Of a DNA stretch of 8,888 bases, positions 1-6,030 are shown piece after piece (position 1 is the first letter of the stretch; the number at the start of each line of letters is the position of its first letter). The stretch comes from Candidatus Nomurabacteria bacterium (GTDB lineage Bacteria; Patescibacteriota; Minisyncoccia; Phycocordibacterales; UBA2100), in NCBI GenBank assembly GCA_943359705.1, contig CALRIB010000032.1:1-8888 (forward strand), given 5' to 3'. Under the pieces are notes generated by a model. That model searched no databases. It saw nothing but the letters and a program-made list of their open reading frames with translations, and was not told where the DNA came from. Both the position numbers and the translations under genes were made by a program.

Positions 1-679
1 ATCCCGCGATACTTTCGCAAAGAATGCGGAGGTACGTGACGACCGGCACTTGAGAATCCTCGGTCGTCGGATCGAGATTACGCTGCACGCTCGCAATCGA
101 GATGATGCGGTCATGCGCTTCTTCGAGGTGGAGGCGGCTTTCCTCGGACTTCACGGTACCCGCTTTGAGCAAAATAATACTCGCGATGAGCTGCAGAGAG
201 TTGGCGATGCGGTGTCGCATTTCCTTTAAGAGAGTATCTTTTTGCAACATCAACCGCGCTTTATCCCGTTGCGTCTTTCGTTCGGCGGTTACGTCGGAAA
301 TCGAAAGCAACATGTTCCGCCGACGGTCTTCAAATTGAATCTGGCGCGCATTAATGACCATCACGCGCGGTCCCATTACCTCGAAATCGTGCTCTACTTC
401 GTATTCCTCGACTGTCGTATTGTCTGGAATGACTTGTTCGAGCAGGGTGCGGAGGGCAGGGATGTCCCACTGCCCGTTGCCGAGCTCGTAGAACAGTTTG
501 CCTTGCGTCTTGGCTTGCGTAAGGTCGAATTTTTTATAGAACGAGCTACTTGCAACTATTATGCGCAGCTCCTCGTCCAGTACTATCAGTGGTTCACGGA
601 TGGTGTCGATTATCGCTCTTGTGAGGATATGACCATCTTTGGAGTCACCGAGCGGGTCTACGACCCCTCGTGTATTCAC
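1..679 (-). CDS. PAS-domain sensor histidine kinase of the HisKA_2 type (partial, 3' end outside window)
   Basis: I translated this frame by hand; it stays open from a GTG at 679 to the left edge, about 226 codons, so the C-terminus with the ATPase domain is missing. Residues ~16-135 look like a PAS domain (DTIREPLIVLDEELRI near the start, SISDVTAERK at its end). Residues ~150-205 match the HisKA_2/HWE dimerisation region: KEMRHRIANSLQLIASII, with His156 the likely phosphoacceptor, then an EAHDRIISIASVQ helix. No membrane segment is visible, so it is probably cytosolic. An in-frame TAG lies a few codons upstream of the GTG, which fixes the start region. The GTG follows the complete kinase gene by 43 nt on the same strand, so the two are probably co-transcribed, although a TATACT box sits just before the GTG. 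Family assignment is good; the signal sensed and the partner response regulator are unknown. Confidence 0.85.
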   Translation of the reverse strand, partial: MNTRGVVDPLGDSKDGHILTRAIIDTIREPLIVLDEELRIIVASSSFYKKFDLTQAKTQGKLFYELGNGQWDIPALRTLLEQVIPDNTTVEEYEVEHDFEVMGPRVMVINARQIQFEDRRRNMLLSISDVTAERKTQRDKARLMLQKDTLLKEMRHRIANSLQLIASIILLKAGTVKSEESRLHLEEAHDRIISIASVQRNLDPTTEDSQVPVVTYLRILCESIAG

Positions 680-687
680 TCGCCAAT

Positions 688-693
688 AGTATA
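688..693 (-). promoter_or_regulatory. Candidate -10 box directly before the PAS-kinase start
   Basis: TATACT on the minus strand ends 8 nt before the GTG at 679 and there is no Shine-Dalgarno sequence. If it works as a -10 box, the transcript would begin at or very near the GTG, that is, leaderless. No convincing -35 box is seen, so internal promotion within the operon is only a possibility. Confidence 0.3.
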
Positions 694-722
694 CCTATCC
701 CGCACGAAAGCGAGGCGTCGAA

Positions 723-2171
723 TTACGATCGTGCGCGAAGGGGGAGTCGCACCGTGAAGCGTGTGCCTTTTCCTAGGTCAGACGTAAACGTAATCGTGCC
801 GCCATGTCCTTCCACAATCGCGCGTGCAAGATACAGGCCGAGCCCCGAACCGTTGGCTTTGAGGCCGACCGCAATCGAGCCCCGGAACAGTTTCGTAAAT
901 ACCTTGTCGTGTTCGGCGAGCGGAATACCGACGCCGGTGTCGATAACGTCGACCTCGGCGTACTCTTTTGTCGCGCGCGCGTGCACCGACACTTCTCCTC
1001 CGCCGGCAGTGTAATCAATCGCATTGGTGAGAAGCGCGCCGAAAACGATGCGGAGTTTGTCGGGGTCGATGTGGACGAGCGGTAAATCAGGAATCTCGCT
1101 TTCAAGTCGCAACTTCTTTTTTTCAATCATCGGTTGCAATTCGTGCATCACGTCGGTAAGTAGCGCCTTGAGGTCGCCGAACTGGAAGTCGTATGTAAAT
1201 GAGCCGGTTTCTATGTCAGAGGCGTTGAGGAGTTCGTCCGCGATGCTCGTCATGGCCGCCGTGGATGCGGCCGCCTGTGAGAGGACATCCTGTTGCTCTT
1301 TCGGCAGCACGCCGTACTCGCCCTCTACGAGTGATTGCAGCGCCCATTTGATGGCCGTGAGGGGGGTCCGCATTTGATGCGCAGCGATGGTAAGAAACTG
1401 CACTTTGGCGCGCTCGACCGCCACTTCCTTGTTTATGTATGCCGCCAGTTTCTCCGCCATGTCGTTGAAGGAAGCAGCGAGGTCGCCGAGCTCGTCGTGC
1501 GTGCGGATAGAGACGCGATGCGCAAGATCACCTGCGGCCAGTACGCGTGTCGCGTCGGAGAGTCGGAGAAGCGGAGAGACGATACTTCGTTCAAACAGGA
1601 AAACGATGGCGCCGATGAGGAGTACCAAAAGGAGCAGACAAAAACTACTGATAAGCAGCGAGAGGTGCTGATTGGCGGTGGCTTCGGCCCTGCCCGAGCT
1701 CGCGAGTGCGAAGGCGTCGCTCACGGTGGCCTGCGTTTTGATGAGTAGTTGGCTCGCGAGGCGTTTTTCGAGTTCCTCGGAAGCGCCCGCGTCGGTATCG
1801 GATGCCGATAGTTTTTCGTGGTCGTCTACTATTTCTTTGAAGAGTGCGGTAGCTCCTGCGTGGTCGGAAGCGAGGATGGCCACAATGGGGCCTGCGCTTG
1901 TTCCGGTAAAGTCGCGCGCTTGTGCAAGCAATGATTCGATGGCGGTTTCCTTGCTCTGCCATTGCTCTTTTGCGCGTTCCTCGTGGTAGAGCAAATATTC
2001 GTCGGCAACGATGCGCTGTTCGATGACGTTTTTGGCTATCGCTTCAGCAAGTGCGACCGTCTCTCCTGCACGGTCGGCATGGTCGAACAGTACATACACG
2101 ACGCCTGCAACAACAGCGATAACGCCAACTGATAGGAGGACAATTATCCTCAGCTTGGTCTTAATCGTCAT
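723..2171 (-). CDS. Transmembrane HAMP sensor histidine kinase
   Basis: Complete 482-residue membrane histidine kinase, which would autophosphorylate on histidine and pass phosphate to a response regulator not present here. Order of domains: TM1 ~8-29, an extracytoplasmic mostly helical sensor region ~30-169, TM2 ~170-193, HAMP linker ~194-246 (DELGDLAASFNDMAEKL), HisKA with the H-box AAHQMRTPLT and phosphoacceptor His265, then HATPase_c. The ATPase has its N-box around Asn383 (LLTNAIDYT), G1 DTGVGIP (421-427), F-box KVFTKLFRG and G2 GSGLGLYLA (441-449). All catalytic motifs are intact. It starts 13 nt after the stop of the solute-binding protein gene, with no obvious ribosome binding site, so translational coupling is likely. 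It most resembles the generic PhoR/VicK-like kinases common in Patescibacteria; the ligand is not inferable from the sensor region alone. Confidence 0.93.
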   Translation of the reverse strand: MTIKTKLRIIVLLSVGVIAVVAGVVYVLFDHADRAGETVALAEAIAKNVIEQRIVADEYLLYHEERAKEQWQSKETAIESLLAQARDFTGTSAGPIVAILASDHAGATALFKEIVDDHEKLSASDTDAGASEELEKRLASQLLIKTQATVSDAFALASSGRAEATANQHLSLLISSFCLLLLVLLIGAIVFLFERSIVSPLLRLSDATRVLAAGDLAHRVSIRTHDELGDLAASFNDMAEKLAAYINKEVAVERAKVQFLTIAAHQMRTPLTAIKWALQSLVEGEYGVLPKEQQDVLSQAAASTAAMTSIADELLNASDIETGSFTYDFQFGDLKALLTDVMHELQPMIEKKKLRLESEIPDLPLVHIDPDKLRIVFGALLTNAIDYTAGGGEVSVHARATKEYAEVDVIDTGVGIPLAEHDKVFTKLFRGSIAVGLKANGSGLGLYLARAIVEGHGGTITFTSDLGKGTRFTVRLPLRARS

Positions 2172-2184
2172 GGCGTGAGCCGAT

Positions 2185-3198
2185 TTACCTGATGATGGTG
2201 ACAGCCGGCGGCTTCACGGCGTCAAGTCCCTGCGTGTACATCATCGGAAGAAAATTCGGAATTGACGCCGCCTTCACCGAGCCGCCTTCTTGCATCCAGC
2301 GAGCTTGGTCGTCGAGCGCGCTGAGGAGTGACTGGTCGAGCGAAACTTTGAGCACAAGGTCGGACCACGTCGACTTCACATCGGATAGGGGAATCTTGTA
2401 TTCATCGGCGACCATTTGTATTGCGCTAGGCGCATCGCTCTTCGTCAGAGCCTCTGCATCGATGAGGGCGCGCAATACTCTCTCGATTGCGAGCGGATGT
2501 TCGGAGGCAAATTTGGCGGTTGTCACGATATTGAATGTGCGGTTGTAGAGCCCTTCGTTGCGGAAAATGATAGCGTTGCTGCCGAGTTTACTTATTGCTT
2601 CGCTGCCGTACGGCTCGGACATTGCAATGGCGTCTACTTCGCCGCTCACAAGCTTGCCGACCACGTCTTTGGAATCGTTGAACGAAATCGTCATGTCTTT
2701 ATCCGACATGCCGTACTTAGTGAGGAAGAGGTGCAAGAAGAAGTGCGGCGATGTCGCCTGTTTTTGCGTCGCAATTTTCTTGCCCTTCAGGTCGCTCGGC
2801 ACTGCAATACCGTGGTCGGCACGGGCAACTACTTTTTCTTCTTTGTCGGTCGAGCCGATGGTCGCGATGACGCGGAGGTCATCCCGCTTGAAACCGTCGA
2901 GCGCTATTGGCGTCTCTGCCACGGTCGCGATATCTACCTTGCCCGCTTCCAAATCGGCGAGCGCGAGCTGCCCGCTCTTATATTGCGTTATCTGTGCTGC
3001 CACTTTTTCTTTCAGGAAATCTCCCGCCTTGTCGGCGATAGCCACGAGCCCCGTTATTTGCTGCGCCGATGCGCCGATGCGCACTGTGTCCGGCGGCGCA
3101 CTATTCCGCGCGATGCTATTCCACGCCAAAAAAGCGACAACCGCCAGTATGACAACGAGTGCAACGAGCGTGCCGACGCGGAACGAGCTGTTCTTCAC
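2185..3198 (-). CDS. Membrane-anchored NMT1/SsuA-type substrate-binding protein
   Basis: Type-2 periplasmic-binding fold of the NMT1/SsuA/TauA group, usually the capture subunit of sulfonate, nitrate or pyrimidine-precursor ABC importers. An N-terminal hydrophobic helix (VGTLVALVVILAVVAFLAW) serves as uncleaved anchor or signal; there is no lipobox cysteine. Family hallmarks follow in order: VRIGASAQQITGLVAIA, YKSGQLALADLEAGKVDIATVAETPIAL, a DLKGKKIATQKQATSPHFFLHLFL segment starting domain 2, and VVGKLVSGEVDAIAMSEPYGSEA. The longest frame begins at a GTG at 3216, but I prefer the GTG at 3198 (giving MKNSSFRVG, 337 residues). A TACAAT box lies 6 nt before it and inside the longer version, and neither start has a clear ribosome binding site. 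No permease or ATPase gene is adjacent; a histidine kinase follows after 13 nt, suggesting a sensory role. Ligand unknown. Confidence 0.88.
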   Translation of the reverse strand: MKNSSFRVGTLVALVVILAVVAFLAWNSIARNSAPPDTVRIGASAQQITGLVAIADKAGDFLKEKVAAQITQYKSGQLALADLEAGKVDIATVAETPIALDGFKRDDLRVIATIGSTDKEEKVVARADHGIAVPSDLKGKKIATQKQATSPHFFLHLFLTKYGMSDKDMTISFNDSKDVVGKLVSGEVDAIAMSEPYGSEAISKLGSNAIIFRNEGLYNRTFNIVTTAKFASEHPLAIERVLRALIDAEALTKSDAPSAIQMVADEYKIPLSDVKSTWSDLVLKVSLDQSLLSALDDQARWMQEGGSVKAASIPNFLPMMYTQGLDAVKPPAVTIIR

Positions 3199-3204
3199 CT
3201 CTCT

Positions 3205-3210
3205 ATTGTA
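3205..3210 (-). promoter_or_regulatory. Candidate -10 box for the binding-protein/kinase operon
   Basis: TACAAT on the minus strand, 6 nt before the GTG at 3198 and inside the longer possible reading frame. It would give an essentially leaderless transcript of the solute-binding protein, kinase and PAS-kinase genes. The -35 region is not recognisable, so this is tentative. Confidence 0.35.
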
Positions 3211-3270
3211 CGTCACTGCGCATCGCGCCGAGGCGCCGATGTTGATAGCAGACCTACCAGCCGGTTCTTA

Positions 3271-3283
3271 ATGAAATTTTCAT
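3271..3283. promoter_or_regulatory. Short palindrome in the divergent intergenic region
   Basis: ATGAAA-T-TTTCAT, perfect 6-nt arms around one base, in the 3217-3326 gap between the divergent binding-protein operon and the small membrane-protein genes. It could be an operator shared by both directions. Short AT-rich palindromes also arise by chance, so support is weak. Confidence 0.25.
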
Positions 3284-3287
3284 CCGC

Positions 3288-3318
3288 TTGCCGCTACACT
3301 TTACTCTTATTGTTTAAT
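3288..3318 (+). promoter_or_regulatory. Possible promoter of the small membrane-protein pair
   Basis: TTGCCG at 3288-3293 and TTTAAT at 3313-3318 with a 19-nt spacer, upstream of the ATG at 3327. The -10-like box ends 8 nt before the start codon and there is no ribosome binding site. TACACT at 3295-3300 is an alternative -10. Both fits are imperfect. Confidence 0.3.
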
Positions 3319-3326
3319 CATCTTTT

Positions 3327-3542
3327 ATGGCAGACACAATTGTAAACACGCCATCCTCATCCGAGGACAGCTCAGCAGGCTGGGCGGTAGCCGTTATTAT
3401 CCTTCTCATCGTTGTGGTCGGCGGTTTCATCTGGTACCGCTACTACGGCGCTCCGCAAGCCGCTACGCCCGACACGACGAACATCAACGTTACAGTTCCT
3501 ACTCCGACCACAGGCGGCACGACCGGCACCAAGACTCCGTAA
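3327..3542 (+). CDS. Small single-pass membrane protein of unknown function
   Basis: 71 residues. A polar N-terminus (~1-16, Ser/Asp/Glu-rich) is followed by one strong transmembrane helix at ~17-37 (WAVAVIILLIVVVGGFIWY), the aromatic-basic patch YRYYG, and a Thr/Pro/Gly-rich tail of about 30 residues. The tail is likely extracytoplasmic and disordered. No catalytic motif is seen and I do not recognise a named family. There is no Shine-Dalgarno sequence before the ATG; the -10-like TTTAAT lies 8 nt upstream. It is followed after only 2 nt by the GlsB/YeaQ-type gene, so the two are almost surely co-expressed. The clean hydrophobic pattern and the tight spacing are the main reasons to believe it is real. 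Confidence 0.7.
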   Translation: MADTIVNTPSSSEDSSAGWAVAVIILLIVVVGGFIWYRYYGAPQAATPDTTNINVTVPTPTTGGTTGTKTP

Positions 3543-3544
3543 GT

Positions 3545-3787
3545 ATGGGAATTATCCTCTGGATAGTGTTCGGCGCGCTCGTCGGATGGGTAGCCTCGAT
3601 GGTGATGGGGTCTCGCGGGGGATTGCTGTGGGATATTGTCGTCGGCATCGTAGGAGCCGTCATCGGGGGATTCATTATGGGACTCCTCGGAGAAGGCGAT
3701 GTGAACGGTTTCAACATCTACAGTTTTCTCGTAGCTCTCTTGGGCGCCTGCATACTCATCGCAATCGTGAGAGCTGTGCGACGATAA
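3545..3787 (+). CDS. GlsB/YeaQ/YmgE family stress-response membrane protein
   Basis: 80 residues, the typical length for this family (also called transglycosylase-associated protein). Three hydrophobic segments alternate with small glycine-rich turns: IILWIVFGALVGWVASMVMG, LLWDIVVGIVGAVIGGFIMGLLG and FLVALLGACILIAIVRAVRR. The G-x-x-x-G-W-x-A and G-I-V-G-A-V-I-G-G patterns are characteristic. It ends in a basic RAVRR tail. Members are small inner-membrane proteins linked to general stress and acid tolerance in other bacteria; the molecular activity is not established. It begins 2 nt after the preceding small membrane protein and converges on the terminator of the opposite-strand ModA-like gene. 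No separate ribosome binding site is visible, so coupling to the upstream gene is likely. Confidence 0.88.
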   Translation: MGIILWIVFGALVGWVASMVMGSRGGLLWDIVVGIVGAVIGGFIMGLLGEGDVNGFNIYSFLVALLGACILIAIVRAVRR

Positions 3788-3815
3788 GGTTGGTCACTAA
3801 ATTTTCTTCTCGTAT

Positions 3816-3850
3816 AAAAAACGAGCGGGGCTGCTGTCACCAGCCCCGCT
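3816..3850 (-). terminator. Intrinsic terminator of the ModA-like gene
   Basis: A perfect 10-bp stem, AGCGGGGCTG at 3824-3833 against CAGCCCCGCT at 3841-3850, with a 7-nt loop. On the minus strand it is followed by CG and a run of six U (3816-3821), the classic rho-independent layout. The hairpin begins 12 nt past the stop codon of the gene at 3863-4552. On the plus strand there is no T-run after the stem, so it mainly stops minus-strand transcripts. Confidence 0.88.
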
Positions 3851-3862
3851 TCAGTCGGTCAG

Positions 3863-4552
3863 TCACTCGTAGACGAACCCCGCACTCCCGAGCAGCGCTT
3901 TGTTGAAGGCGTTGTTTCGGTTCCCTAGGTATTCCAGGATTCTTCTCGCATCGTCCTGGCAGCTTGAGTTACGCGCGATGCAGCCCGAGTAGGGCATCAT
4001 CACGCGGAATTCGCCCAGTAATGGCACAACCGTGAGCTTTTGCCCCTCCTTCTGGGCGATTAGCATTTCGTTCCAGAATGTTCCGCCGCGCTTGTACTTG
4101 CTCGCCGCGACCGCAGCGCAGACCTCCGAGCCGAATTTGACGTAGTCGATTTGTGCGAATAATGCGGACACGAGGTCATGCTTTTTGATTAGCGCGTGCA
4201 TCGCGGTTTTCCCGGTGTCGCCTCCGACGAGAATTTTCTCTTCGCCGCAGAATGCGAGAAGTTCCGTGCGAGTAGAAATAGGCGACGCATTGACACTCCC
4301 CGGAGCGCAGAGAGCAAACGTACTTGCTGCAATGCGCACCGAACTGTTTTTGAGAAGTAGGTCCGGATTGAATGCTTGCACAGTCGCCTCTGTTCCGATG
4401 AAGATATCGTGCAAACCGTGCCCGAACGTCTCCGCGGCCTCATTATTCGGCAGTTGATCGTATTCAAGACGAACACCGGTTTCCTGTTCGCATCGCGCGA
4501 ACAGCGGCCCGGCGATTTTGCGGTACACGCGGGTCATAACAAGCTTAGCCAT
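3863..4552 (-). CDS. ModA-like substrate-binding domain protein without signal peptide
   Basis: 229 residues of type-2 periplasmic-binding fold resembling molybdate/tungstate-binding ModA: HDIFIGTEATVQAFNPDLLLKNSSVRIAAS corresponds to the 'adVfisAd...L...g.v' block, and VVPLLGEFRVMMPYSGCIAR with ARRILEYLGNRNNAFNKALLGSAGF to the C-terminal block. The start is ATG 4552 because GGAG lies 5 nt before it; a longer in-frame start at 4585 has no such site and falls inside a structured leader. The N-terminus MAKLVMTRVYRKIAGPLF starts directly with the first strand, so there is no signal peptide, and several cysteines fit a cytoplasmic location. That is unusual for the family. No modB/modC neighbours are present. 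It could be an intracellular oxyanion sensor or storage protein; the ligand is inference only. Confidence 0.75.
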   Translation of the reverse strand: MAKLVMTRVYRKIAGPLFARCEQETGVRLEYDQLPNNEAAETFGHGLHDIFIGTEATVQAFNPDLLLKNSSVRIAASTFALCAPGSVNASPISTRTELLAFCGEEKILVGGDTGKTAMHALIKKHDLVSALFAQIDYVKFGSEVCAAVAASKYKRGGTFWNEMLIAQKEGQKLTVVPLLGEFRVMMPYSGCIARNSSCQDDARRILEYLGNRNNAFNKALLGSAGFVYE

Positions 4553-4576
4553 GGTGACTCCGTTTGTTCTGCCATA

Positions 4577-4646
4577 CCCCCGCAATAGGGCGTGGCGATG
4601 AAGAATGTGCTTGGCCGTTATTTTTGCGACGGCCCTTACTGCGGGG
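4577..4646 (-). promoter_or_regulatory. Structured mRNA leader of the ModA-like gene
   Basis: In transcript order: an arm CCCCGCAGTAAGGGC (4646-4632), a compact hairpin GGCCGT/ACGGCC with a 10-nt loop (4634-4613), then a distal arm GCCCTATTGCGGGG (4591-4578). The first and last arms can pair almost fully. The first arm shares the GGCC residues (4634-4631) with the small hairpin, so the two foldings partly exclude each other. The structure starts about where transcription should begin and ends about 25 nt before the GGAG ribosome binding site. This could be cis-regulatory; no known riboswitch class was recognised. Confidence 0.45.
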
Positions 4647-4649
4647 CAC

Positions 4650-4658
4650 TATATACCA
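4650..4658 (-). promoter_or_regulatory. Extended -10 promoter of the ModA-like gene
   Basis: Minus-strand TGG-TATATA fits a TGn extended -10 element and would start RNA around 4643, giving a leader of about 90 nt to the ATG at 4552. No good -35 box is visible, as is common for extended -10 promoters. Confidence 0.4.
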
Positions 4659-4693
4659 AGGCCTCGGGTACTTCTAGAACTGCGAAAGATAGA

Positions 4694-4706
4694 CCTAGTC
4701 GCTAGG
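4694..4706. repeat. Small hairpin across a stop codon
   Basis: CCTAG-TCG-CTAGG, 5-bp arms, overlapping the TAG stop (4702-4704) of the four-helix membrane protein gene. There is no T-run on either side, so it is at best a weak terminator or an RNA 3'-end stabiliser. Confidence 0.25.
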
Positions 4707-5085
4707 AAGTTGGAGGCGCCACGTTCTTTTTTCGCAATTTCCACCACCCGACCATGACCGGTAGGGCGAATGTCAGGACGTAGTACACATACACATCGAG
4801 TTTGTAATACCCGTCGGTAGGTTTGAGCAGCAGCACTAGGAAAACGTAGTCACAGGCGATGGCGATAACTGCCCAAACAAGACCGACCTTGAAATAATAC
4901 GGGAGTGAATTTCCGTGGATCTTTTTCAGAAGGAGCCACAACGTAATCAGGATTCCGATAGGCATAATAATCCAGCCGATGAGCGATGCGGGTACCAATG
5001 CAAAAAGCACGAAGCCAAGTACGTAGCCGATGAGCCAAAGGAGAAACCCCCACCCGAGTGCATCCTTATACAGTTGTTTGTTCAT
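4702..5085 (-). CDS. Four-helix integral membrane protein of unknown function
   Basis: 127 residues with four clear hydrophobic helices at about 10-32, 34-53, 65-87 and 97-115, a short N-terminus (MNKQLYKDALGWGF) and a basic C-terminal tail (WWKLRKKNVAPPTS), suggesting both ends inside the cell. There are no catalytic motifs, and I do not recognise a named family; similar short four-helix proteins are frequent in Patescibacteria. The ATG is 7 nt downstream of the stop of the basic-protein gene, and AGGG lies 5 nt before it, overlapping that stop. The two genes are therefore very likely one transcription unit with coupled translation. The downstream ModA-like gene has its own promoter. Confidence 0.75.
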   Translation of the reverse strand: MNKQLYKDALGWGFLLWLIGYVLGFVLFALVPASLIGWIIMPIGILITLWLLLKKIHGNSLPYYFKVGLVWAVIAIACDYVFLVLLLKPTDGYYKLDVYVYYVLTFALPVMVGWWKLRKKNVAPPTS

Positions 5086-5092
5086 ACGTGCC

Positions 5093-5491
5093 CTACTTTT
5101 TTCTCCGAGCCGCTTGAGCTTTCTTGATATTCGCTTTCTGTGCGCGGCGCATTGCCGTAGTCGGTTTTTTTGCCTCCGGTACGTTGCGTGGATGCGCCCG
5201 GAAGATGTCGCCTTTCACGTGGACGATCGGACCTTTGATCTGCTTGAGGATGCTCTTGTCTTTCGTTCCCGCGATGTTCAAATGTCCGTTCACAACCTCA
5301 GCCTTATCTTTGCTGATAAGCCACGACACGGTGTCCCAGCTTCCACTTGCACGATGGCCAGCGAGGCGCTCGAGGCCGCCTTTCTTACCAACGTCCTGCA
5401 CGCGGAAACTCGAAAACTGCCCCTTCGGTCGAAGTTCAATGCGGTAGAACTTACCCTTGCCTGTGCTGCCCGGTGCTTTGCGTTTTGCCAT
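5093..5491 (-). CDS. Small basic protein of unknown function
   Basis: 132 residues from ATG 5491 (MAKRKAPGSTGKGKFYRIEL). A longer in-frame start exists at 5533, but the GTG/ATG pair at 5494/5491 follows a GGGAG ribosome binding site 9-12 nt upstream and gives a natural MAKRK start. The central part looks globular (YRIELRPKGQFSSFRVQDVGKKGG, then RASGSWDTVSWLISKDKAEVVNGHL, then KGPIVHVKGDIFRAHPR). The last 30 residues are a Lys/Arg/Ala-rich tail (AMRRAQKANIKKAQAARRKK) that could bind nucleic acid or acidic surfaces. The protein is strongly basic overall. No named family is recognised and no cysteine or enzyme motif is seen. It is the first gene of a two-gene unit with the four-helix membrane protein. 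Confidence 0.72.
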   Translation of the reverse strand: MAKRKAPGSTGKGKFYRIELRPKGQFSSFRVQDVGKKGGLERLAGHRASGSWDTVSWLISKDKAEVVNGHLNIAGTKDKSILKQIKGPIVHVKGDIFRAHPRNVPEAKKPTTAMRRAQKANIKKAQAARRKK

Positions 5492-5540
5492 CACATCATC
5501 ATACTCCCACTTCCTATTTTTGCGCATACGCATCAGGAAG

Positions 5541-5600
5541 AAAACGGTGTCAGAAAAACGGTGGAAAACGGGAAAACGGTGTCAGGTACCGTTTACGGTT
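5541..5600. repeat. AAACGG repeat array ending in a palindrome (REP-like)
   Basis: AAACGG occurs four times, at 5542, 5555, 5566 and 5574; the longer unit AAAACGGTGTCAG occurs at 5541 and 5573, 32 nt apart. The last copy forms an inverted repeat: AAACGGT (5574-5580) pairs with ACCGTTT (5588-5594) around a 7-nt loop, and CGGTTTAC follows. GGTGTCAGGTACC-type palindromes recur in many genomes as dispersed REP-like elements, to my recollection; that link cannot be tested from one copy. There is no gene here. Confidence 0.6.
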
Positions 5601-5614
5601 TACAAGAGCAGTAC

Positions 5615-5660
5615 ACCTTTCGGATATTTTGTTCGCAGGCTCCAAAATACCTCGAAAGGT
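5615..5660. repeat. Long imperfect hairpin downstream of the HNH gene
   Basis: ACCTTTCG (5615-5622) pairs with CGAAAGGT (5653-5660), and inside it TATTTTG (5625-5631) pairs with CAAAATA (5643-5649), with a small internal loop (GA against CCT) and an 11-nt apical loop. That is 15 paired bases. On the minus strand it begins 22 nt past the HNH stop, but no U-run follows, so it is not a standard intrinsic terminator. It may be an RNA 3'-end structure or part of a small mobile repeat together with the AAACGG array. Confidence 0.55.
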
Positions 5661-5682
5661 CTTGCGAAGCTCCGGACTCTCG

Positions 5683-6024
5683 TTAGATTTTCAATACCCC
5701 GGCCTCAATCTCCGAATGGCAATTCTTGCAAACGAGTACGCATTTTTCGGCCTCTTGCAAAACTGTTTCCCAAGCATAACAAAGCCCTTTGACGCTCAGG
5801 GCAAATGATTTGGTTTTTCGATCCTTGTGATGAAAATCCAGTGCCCCCACGTATTTGTTGTAGCCGCATACGATACACTTTCCGCCGAAACTATCGACCA
5901 AACGCTGTTTCTTCTTTTGTCTGCTTCGTATCACCCATGCAGATGCGCACTTTCCGCAACGAAAAGAGCCGTCGGGTCGTGGAAAATGTTTGCTCTCTCC
6001 ATGAATTCCGCAAATTCTTAACAT
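5683..6024 (-). CDS. Small HNH endonuclease with N-terminal zinc ribbon
   Basis: 113 residues. A first zinc-binding module uses C5-x2-H8 and C23-x2-C26. The HNH core follows: C50-x2-C53, then ALDFHHKDRKTKSF with H65/H66, then KCVLVCKNCHSEIEAG with C99-x2-C102, N101 and H103. This is the short HNH type common in phages and in intron-associated or free-standing homing endonucleases; it would nick or cut DNA using one metal ion. The usual histidine a few residues after the CHxE motif is Glu/Ala here (EIEAG), so activity may be reduced or divergent. The ATG at 6024 has a TATACT box 6 nt before it and no ribosome binding site. It lies divergently, 74 bp from the intron-split tRNA gene, which makes a role in intron mobility conceivable but unproven. 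Confidence 0.85.
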   Translation of the reverse strand: MLRICGIHGESKHFPRPDGSFRCGKCASAWVIRSRQKKKQRLVDSFGGKCIVCGYNKYVGALDFHHKDRKTKSFALSVKGLCYAWETVLQEAEKCVLVCKNCHSEIEAGVLKI

Positions 6025-6030
6025 ATCGGC

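Noticed and set aside
242..757. 171-codon plus-strand frame
   Set aside because: Antisense shadow of the PAS kinase, whose minus-strand translation shows clear PAS and HisKA_2 motifs.
2416..3345. 309-codon plus-strand frame
   Set aside because: It lies antisense to the well-supported binding-protein gene. Its translation has no domain pattern and it is explained as a codon-bias shadow.
3824..3850. Bidirectional terminator
   Set aside because: The T-run exists only on the minus-strand side of the stem; the plus-strand side continues TCAGTCGG.
4553..4585. N-terminal extension MRGYGRTNGVT of the ModA-like protein
   Set aside because: No ribosome binding site precedes it and it overlaps the structured leader, while ATG 4552 has GGAG at the right distance.
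5492..5533. N-terminal extension of the small basic protein
   Set aside because: The GGGAG site lies inside the extension and serves the GTG/ATG at 5494/5491. MAKRK is the more natural start.
5541..5600. CRISPR array
   Set aside because: The repeats are only 6-13 nt with irregular 8-13 nt spacing and no spacers of uniform length.
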